From positions 124,001 through 188,000 of the forward strand of contig NZ_JACHIK010000005.1 of NCBI RefSeq assembly GCF_014203155.1: 64,000 nt of DNA, read 5' to 3'. Source of the stretch: Shinella fusca. Its GTDB lineage: Bacteria; Pseudomonadota; Alphaproteobacteria; Rhizobiales; Rhizobiaceae. The position numbers and the translations under genes were made by a program. Below, piece after piece: positions 59,267 to 64,000 of this stretch (the first letter of the stretch is position 1; each line of letters opens with the position of its first letter). Below the pieces are notes generated by a model. That model had not been told where the DNA came from and did not search any database. It saw nothing but the letters and a program-made list of their open reading frames with translations.

Positions 59267-59286
59267 TTTCTCGACTGTCGAGAAAA
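59266..59286. promoter_or_regulatory. Perfect palindrome, likely ROK repressor operator
   Basis: Arms TTTTCTCGAC and GTCGAGAAAA around a single T. Located in the 246-bp divergent spacer, just downstream of a good -35/-10 pair. Confidence 0.72.
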
Positions 59287-59393
59287 AAGTCCCGGCATCA
59301 CCGGGAGGGGCATCTGGACAGTATTATCGTGATCGGTCGTTGATTGGGCGGGAGGTTCGCCCGGACGGCCGGTATTCACTTGGGAGGATAATT

Positions 59394-60437
59394 ATGAAAT
59401 CCGTTCTGAAGCTGATGGCAGGGGCTGCCATCATCGTTTCCATGCATTCGGCCGTCGCGCACGCCAAGGACCTGGTGGTCGGCGTCTCCTGGTCCAACTT
59501 CCAGGAAGAGCGCTGGAAAACCGACGAAGCCGCCATCAAGGCTGCGCTCGAGGCCTCCGGCGACAAGTACATTTCGGCTGACGCCCAGTCCTCCGCCGCA
59601 AAGCAGCTGACCGACATCGAATCCCTGATCTCGCAGGGCGCCAACGCCCTCATCGTTCTCGCCCAGGATTCCGAAGCCATCGGCCCGGCCATCGAAAAGG
59701 CCGCGGCTGAAGGCATCCCGGTCGTCGGCTACGACCGCCTGATCGAGAACCCGGCCGCCTTCTACATCACCTTCGACAACAAGGAAGTCGGCCGCATGCA
59801 GGCCCGCGAAGTCTTCAAGGTGAAGCCGGAAGGCAACTATGTCTTCATCAAGGGCTCGTCTTCCGACCCGAACGCCGACTTCCTCTTCGCAGGCCAGCAG
59901 GAAGTGCTGAAGGAAGCCATCGACGCCGGCAAGATCAAGAATGTCGGCGAAGCCTACACCGATGGCTGGAAGCCGGAAAACGCCCAGAAGAACATGGAAC
60001 AGTTCCTGACGGCGAACGACAACAAGGTCGACGCGGTCGTCGCATCGAACGACGGCACGGCCGGCGGTGCGATCGCAGCGCTTGCCGCACAGGGCCTTGC
60101 CGGCTCCGTTCCGGTCTCCGGCCAGGACGCCGACCACGCCGCGCTCAACCGCGTCGCGCTCGGCACGCAGACTGTCTCGGTCTGGAAGGACTCGCGTGAA
60201 CTCGGCAAGCGCGCCGCCGAAATCGCGGCCGAACTTGCCGGCGGCAAGACCATGGACGACATCGAAGGCGTGACGACCTTCAACGGCGGCCCGAAGGGCG
60301 TCGAGATGAAATCGGTCTTCCTCGCACCGCTGCCGATCACCAAGGACAACCTGAACGTCGTCATCGACGCCGGCTGGATCTCCAAGGAAACGGCTTGCCA
60401 GGGCGTCAAGGCCGGCACGCTCGCAGCCTGCGACTGA
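59394..60437 (+). CDS. xylF: Xylose-type periplasmic sugar-binding protein
   Basis: A 347-aa exported protein (signal peptide [24 protein letters not shown]). Starts behind GGGAGGA. It resembles E. coli XylF along its length: [107 protein letters not shown]-xylose is the best guess; fructose or related sugars cannot be excluded. First gene of a three-gene transporter operon. Confidence 0.87.
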   Translation: MKSVLKLMAGAAIIVSMHSAVAHAKDLVVGVSWSNFQEERWKTDEAAIKAALEASGDKYISADAQSSAAKQLTDIESLISQGANALIVLAQDSEAIGPAIEKAAAEGIPVVGYDRLIENPAAFYITFDNKEVGRMQAREVFKVKPEGNYVFIKGSSSDPNADFLFAGQQEVLKEAIDAGKIKNVGEAYTDGWKPENAQKNMEQFLTANDNKVDAVVASNDGTAGGAIAALAAQGLAGSVPVSGQDADHAALNRVALGTQTVSVWKDSRELGKRAAEIAAELAGGKTMDDIEGVTTFNGGPKGVEMKSVFLAPLPITKDNLNVVIDAGWISKETACQGVKAGTLAACD

Positions 60438-60470
60438 ACCGGACCACCGGACTGACCTGACCATTGCCGG

Positions 60471-60497
60471 GCGCCGCAACGTGAAACGTTGCGGCGC
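60471..60497 (+). terminator. Stem-loop between xylF and xylH
   Basis: GCGCCGCAACGT (60471-60482) and ACGTTGCGGCGC (60486-60497) form a perfect 12-bp stem with a 3-nt loop; no long T run follows, so it is more likely an mRNA 3'-end stabiliser or partial terminator than a full stop. Confidence 0.75.
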
Positions 60498-60610
60498 TTG
60501 CGCAAGATGGGCAGCGGGCGGAGGATGAGGCGGCGACACATCCTCGAGCGGGCCCCGTCCCGAAAACGCCCGGACGACACGTTCAACAGAAGTGGGGGAA
60601 CGGCAAAGCC

Positions 60611-61924
60611 ATGGCCGACATCACGAATACCGCAGCTGCCAATCGCGCGCGCTTGGCCAGCGAAAATCCGGTGAAGCGCTTCTTCCGCGCCACCGAAATC
60701 GACACCCGCCTGCTCGGCATGGTCGGCGCCATGCTGATCATCTGGATCGGCTTCGACATCCTGTCGGGCGGCCTGTTCCTGACGCCGCGCAACCTCTGGA
60801 ACCTTTCCGTCCAGACCGCCTCCGTCGCCGTGATGGCGACCGGCATGGTGCTCGTCATCGTCACGCGCAACATCGACCTGTCCGTCGGCTCCATCCTCGG
60901 CGTCGTCGGCATGACCATGGGCGTGCTGCAAGCCGAACTGCTACCCCAGTTGCTCGGCTTCGAGCATCCGGCCATCTGGATCATCACGCTCGCCGCCGGC
61001 CTCCTGCTCGGCGCGGCCATCGGCGCATTGCAGGGCTTCATCGTCGCCTTCCTCAACGTGCCGTCCTTCATCGTCACGCTCGGCGGCCTTCTCGTCTGGC
61101 GCGGCGCCACCTGGTTCGTCACCAGCGGCCGCACGGTCGCTCCCATGGACGCGACCTTCCGCCTGATGGGCGGCGGCACCAACGGCTCCATCGGCGCGAC
61201 CGCCAGCTGGATCGTCGGGGCGCTGGCCTGCATCGCCATCGTCGCGACGATCGCCAATTCGCGCAAGCAGCGCAAGCGCTTCGGCTTCCCGTTGCGTCCC
61301 ATGTGGGCCGAATATTTCCTCGTCGCCGTCGGCTGTGCCGTGGTGCTCGGCGCCGTCACCGTCGTCAATTCCTATCCCTGGCCGGTCGCCATCGCCCGCA
61401 AGTTCGCCGACGCCAACGGCATCGCCTGGCCCGAAGGCGGCCTCTTCATCCCGCACGGCATCGCCATCCCCGTACTGATCGCCATCGTCGTCGGCATCGT
61501 CATGACCTTCATCTCGACGCGCCTGCGCTTCGGCCGCTACGTCTTCGCGCTCGGCGGCAACCCGGAGGCGGCCGAGCTTGCCGGCATCAAGACCCGCTGG
61601 GTGACGGTGAAGATCTTCGCGCTGATGGGCGTGCTGTGCGCCGTCGCCGCCGCCATCTCCACCGCCCGCCTCAATGCCGCGACCAACGCGCAGGGCGAGC
61701 TCGACGAGCTCTACACGATTGCCGCGGCCGTGATCGGCGGCACGTCGCTCGCCGGCGGCATGGGCACAATCGCTGGCGCCATGCTCGGCGCCCTCGTCAT
61801 GCAATCGCTGCAATCGGGCATGGTGCTGGTCGGCATCGACACGCCGTTCCAGCGCATCGTCGTCGGTGTGGTCCTCGTCGTCGCCGTCTGGCTCGACACG
61901 ATCTACCGCGCCCGCGCCAAGTAA
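60611..61924 (+). CDS. xylH: Xylose-type ABC transporter permease
   Basis: A 437-aa polytopic permease, longer than RbsC-type permeases and in the XylH size class. Signatures [51 protein letters not shown] and [19 protein letters not shown] are present. A loop of about 60 residues around 220-280 with basic residues ([11 protein letters not shown]) is the XylH insertion. RBS GTGGGGG is somewhat distant. Confidence 0.88.
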   Translation: MADITNTAAANRARLASENPVKRFFRATEIDTRLLGMVGAMLIIWIGFDILSGGLFLTPRNLWNLSVQTASVAVMATGMVLVIVTRNIDLSVGSILGVVGMTMGVLQAELLPQLLGFEHPAIWIITLAAGLLLGAAIGALQGFIVAFLNVPSFIVTLGGLLVWRGATWFVTSGRTVAPMDATFRLMGGGTNGSIGATASWIVGALACIAIVATIANSRKQRKRFGFPLRPMWAEYFLVAVGCAVVLGAVTVVNSYPWPVAIARKFADANGIAWPEGGLFIPHGIAIPVLIAIVVGIVMTFISTRLRFGRYVFALGGNPEAAELAGIKTRWVTVKIFALMGVLCAVAAAISTARLNAATNAQGELDELYTIAAAVIGGTSLAGGMGTIAGAMLGALVMQSLQSGMVLVGIDTPFQRIVVGVVLVVAVWLDTIYRARAK

Positions 61925-61938
61925 GAGGAGCCCACCCA

Positions 61939-62724
61939 ATGACGGACACCCGTACGCCCCTCGTGGAGATGAAGAACATCTCCATCTCCTTCGGCGGCAT
62001 CCATGCCGTGGACAATGCCTCGGTCGATCTCTATCCCGGCGAGGTCGTGGCTTTGCTCGGCCATAACGGCGCCGGCAAGTCGACGCTGATCAAGGTCCTC
62101 TCCGGCGCCTACAAGCGCGACAGCGGCGAGATCCTGATCAACGGCGAGCCCGCCGAGATCACCAATCCGCGCGACGCCAAGAAATACGGCATCGAGACGA
62201 TCTACCAGACGCTCGCCGTCGCCGACAACGTGGACGCGGCCGCCAACCTCTATCTCGGCCGCGAGCTGCGCACCCCCTGGGGCACGCTCGACGACGTGGC
62301 GATGGAGGCCAAGACCCGCGAGGTCATGGGCCGCCTCAACCCGAACTTCCAGCGCTTCAAGGAGCCGGTGAAAGCGCTTTCCGGCGGCCAGCGCCAATCG
62401 GTGGCGATCGCGCGCGCGATCCTCTTCGACGCCCGCATCCTCATCATGGACGAGCCGACGGCCGCGCTCGGGCCCCAGGAGACGGCGCAGGTCGGCGAAT
62501 TGATCAAGCAGCTCAAGAAGGAAGGCATCGGCATCTTCCTCATCAGCCACGACATCCACGACGTCTTCGACCTCGCCGACCGCGTCTCGGTGATGAAGAA
62601 CGGCCAGGTCGTCGGCCACGCCCGCACCGAGGACGTGACGAAGGACGAGGTGCTCGGCATGATCATCCTCGGCAAGGTCCCGGAAAAGGCCATCCCCGGC
62701 CCCGGCGCCATGCAGACCGCCTGA
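61939..62724 (+). CDS. xylG: Sugar ABC transporter ATP-binding protein, single cassette
   Basis: A 261-aa ATPase: Walker [10 protein letters not shown], signature [14 protein letters not shown], Walker [13 protein letters not shown]-loop LISHDIHDV. It has one nucleotide-binding domain where E. coli XylG has two, so it should act as a homodimer; FrcA of rhizobia is similar in this respect. RBS AGAGGAG lies upstream. Last gene of the operon. Confidence 0.88.
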   Translation: MTDTRTPLVEMKNISISFGGIHAVDNASVDLYPGEVVALLGHNGAGKSTLIKVLSGAYKRDSGEILINGEPAEITNPRDAKKYGIETIYQTLAVADNVDAAANLYLGRELRTPWGTLDDVAMEAKTREVMGRLNPNFQRFKEPVKALSGGQRQSVAIARAILFDARILIMDEPTAALGPQETAQVGELIKQLKKEGIGIFLISHDIHDVFDLADRVSVMKNGQVVGHARTEDVTKDEVLGMIILGKVPEKAIPGPGAMQTA

Positions 62725-62731
62725 CCCAAGA

Positions 62732-62762
62732 AAAAGCCGCCGGCCCACCCCGGCGGCTTTTC
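62732..62762 (+). terminator. Rho-independent terminator of the xylFHG operon
   Basis: AAAAGCCGCCGG and CCGGCGGCTTTT arms around a 6-nt loop, just after the stop codon; works in both directions by sequence. Confidence 0.93.
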
Positions 62763-62859
62763 CCTTGAAAGAGATAGCCTTCCCGCAATTTCCCGATTGA
62801 AGCCCGCCCCCACCTGGGCTAAGAACCCCTCATCGGACAGACGAGTCATCGTCAGGCAA

Positions 62860-62936
62860 GCACCCGTAGCTCAGCTGGATAGAGTGTTGGATTCCGATTC
62901 CAAAGGTCGTAGGTTCGAATCCTACCGGGTGCGCCA
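62860..62936 (+). tRNA. tRNA-Arg (anticodon CCG)
   Basis: A 77-nt gene with encoded CCA. Acceptor arms GCACCCG / CGGGTGC, D arm GCTC...GAGT, anticodon stem TTGGA / TCCAA with loop TTCCGAT (anticodon CCG, reading CGG), T arm GTAGG-TTCGAAT-CCTAC. All stems pair. An integrase gene lies 203 bp downstream, and the 3' half of this tRNA is the probable attachment site. Confidence 0.96.
62892..62936 (+). mobile_element. Probable attL within the tRNA-Arg 3' end (element boundary)
   Basis: The sequence from the anticodon loop to the CCA end is the usual crossover for tyrosine recombinases that integrate into tRNA genes. Base composition drops right after it and a recombinase follows. The second copy (attR) would be outside the window, so exact limits cannot be set. 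Confidence 0.6.
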
Positions 62937-62999
62937 TTGAACTAATTGATTTCATTGACGTATCAGCTTTCGCTTGCCCTCGTGTGCAACGGAAATATG

Positions 63000-63021
63000 T
63001 TAGCTCAGTCTTAGCTCAGCA
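63000..63021. repeat. Paired 11-bp direct repeats, pair 1
   Basis: TTAGCTCAGTC directly followed by TTAGCTCAGCA between the tRNA and the integrase gene. Arm-type recombinase binding sites have this form. Confidence 0.5.
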
Positions 63022-63083
63022 GCGCATGCCGTTCGGAATTTCTCAATGATTTCAATGTAGCGTCCCGGGGCTCGGACACGGAG

Positions 63084-63105
63084 TTAGCGCAGTTTCAGCG
63101 CAGCG
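63084..63105. repeat. Paired 11-bp direct repeats, pair 2
   Basis: TTAGCGCAGTT directly followed by TCAGCGCAGCG, a variant of the pair at 63000-63021 with the same 11-bp period, 84 bp further on. Confidence 0.45.
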
Positions 63106-63139
63106 CTCCGACGAAAGTAACTCCGTTGGAGCCTAGGTT

Positions 63140-64000
63140 ATGTTGCAGCGTACCGAATCGCCGAATACCCCTTTCACGCTTTTCCAGCGCGAAGGCACCC
63201 GCAATTGGTCCATGCGCTATTCGCTCGGCGGCAGGCAGATCAAGAAGTCGCTCGGCATCGCTGACTATGATTCTGCTCTCCAGCGCGCGAACGAGATTTA
63301 TCACGAGCAAAAATATCGGCATAAGCAGGGCCTATCACTGGTCCCGCACGCCTTCCATGATGTCGCCGAAGAATTCATAGAAAAGGTCTGCGCGGAAGCT
63401 GAGCGAGGTGAGCGCAGCCATTATCACCCGACATTCTGGCCGCCGATAATCCGGCGCTTTCCTGTTGCATACTTCGGGGACAAGGCCATCGACCTCATCA
63501 CGACCGCCGACGCCGAACGCTATCTGGAATGGCGCAAAACCTATTGGACGACTGGGCCGGGATCGAAAATCGAGAAAATCCGTTGCGAGCGGGAAGATGG
63601 CCGCGTCTTCTCCCGCGCTGCCCCGCGCAAGGTCGCTGCACTGACGACCATGAAGGGCGAGATGGTCATTCTCCGCGAGCTTTTCCGTCAGGCTTCACGA
63701 TGGGGCTATTGCAAGCCTTTGGAGTTACCAACCGTCGAAGCGAGAAAAAAGCCAGACAATCGCCGTCCGGGCTTCAAACCAGAAGAATACGAAAAGCTGA
63801 TTGCCAAGAGCATTGAGCGCATTAATGAACACCACACAAATCTGAAAGTCATCAAGGCCAAGGATGGCCGTGTTTGGACACAGAAAGCCGTTACGGAAGG
63901 CATCCGAGCTGACCGCGTCCGATTGCACGCTTACATCGAGCTCTTGGCAAATTCCGGCCTGCGCCCCACCGAGGCTAAGAACCTGACCTGGGGCGATATT
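63140..64000 (+). CDS. Phage-type tyrosine recombinase (integrase), truncated by the window edge
   Basis: Open from ATG 63140 to the last base (287 codons, no stop). The N-terminus FTLFQREGTRNWSMRYSLGG is an arm-binding-like domain; residues about 80-190 form the SAM-like core-binding domain; the catalytic domain begins near 215 and the window ends just after box I, ANSGLRPTEAKNLTWGDI, which carries the first catalytic Arg. The remaining Arg/His/Tyr residues lie beyond the edge. Codon use is visibly less GC-biased than all other genes here, indicating transfer. It probably catalyses integration at the adjacent tRNA-Arg. Confidence 0.88.
   Translation, partial: MLQRTESPNTPFTLFQREGTRNWSMRYSLGGRQIKKSLGIADYDSALQRANEIYHEQKYRHKQGLSLVPHAFHDVAEEFIEKVCAEAERGERSHYHPTFWPPIIRRFPVAYFGDKAIDLITTADAERYLEWRKTYWTTGPGSKIEKIRCEREDGRVFSRAAPRKVAALTTMKGEMVILRELFRQASRWGYCKPLELPTVEARKKPDNRRPGFKPEEYEKLIAKSIERINEHHTNLKVIKAKDGRVWTQKAVTEGIRADRVRLHAYIELLANSGLRPTEAKNLTWGDI

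Noticed and set aside
62996-63021. A second, degenerate tRNA because of TAGCTCAG
   Set aside because: Only the D-arm octamer is present, in tandem; no acceptor, anticodon or T arms can be drawn.

Overview
The window is GC-rich, densely coded DNA from a Rhizobiaceae chromosome (Sinorhizobium/Ensifer/Shinella/Agrobacterium group). The assignment rests on a set of recognisable genes and elements: choXWV choline uptake, a NolR-type ArsR regulator, a BacA/SbmA peptide transporter, the ChvE-GguABC sugar transporter with its LysR regulator GbpR, idhA behind an IolR-type operator, an AglA-type alpha-glucosidase, and three copies of a RIME-like double-palindrome repeat. No species-level call is possible from sequence reading alone.

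Layout. 0.1-3.1 kb: choXWV operon. 3.2-8.9 kb: HugZ-type haem protein, NolR-like regulator, omega-amino acid aminotransferase, aldose-1-epimerase-like protein, adenine deaminase. 8.9-9.4 kb: a small toxin-antitoxin pair that ends tail-to-tail over the alpha-glucosidase gene. 11.2-22.3 kb: housekeeping and miscellaneous genes (KDG kinase, Der GTPase with a YfgM-like partner, NnrU, polysaccharide deacetylase, BacA, MFS exporter, methionine aminopeptidase, flavin monooxygenase, ECF sigma factor with a DGPF/YCII partner). 22.6-30.4 kb: glycerol kinase, 3-hydroxybutyrate dehydrogenase with XdhC, then a purine-degradation block (guaD; puuE-uraD-allA). 30.6-41.6 kb: PRC-barrel protein, divergent MnmD and FAD oxidoreductase genes whose start codons share one CATG, a 1216-residue hybrid histidine kinase, an MttB-family methyltransferase, a host-attachment-type protein, RhlE helicase and an EamA transporter. 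41.8-45.1 kb: the ATP-grasp / alpha-E / transglutaminase operon, a widespread set of uncertain biochemical function. 45.1-45.7 kb: a secreted protein built of about nine 14-15-residue repeats. 45.9-55.5 kb: chvE-gguA-gguB-gguC followed by alpha-ketoglutarate semialdehyde dehydrogenase and L-arabinonate dehydratase, with divergent gbpR. 55.5-57.5 kb: J-domain-like protein, small membrane protein, idhA. 57.9-62.7 kb: ROK repressor divergent from a xylose-type ABC transporter operon.

At 62.86 kb a tRNA-Arg(CCG) gene is followed by about 200 bp of AT-richer DNA and then by a phage-type tyrosine recombinase that runs off the right edge. This looks like the left end of an integrated element using the tRNA 3' end as its attachment site; its cargo lies outside the window.

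Themes. Carbon scavenging dominates (choline, pentoses, inositol, alpha-glucosides, glycerol, purines, hydroxybutyrate), with several genes whose families matter in plant or host contact (ChvE, BacA, NolR, host-attachment protein). All three substrate-binding-protein genes (choX, chvE, xylF) are followed by a strong stem-loop before the next transporter gene, which would explain excess binding protein over membrane components. Three local regulators sit next to convincing palindromes: the toxin-antitoxin promoter, the ROK/xylF promoter and the idhA promoter.
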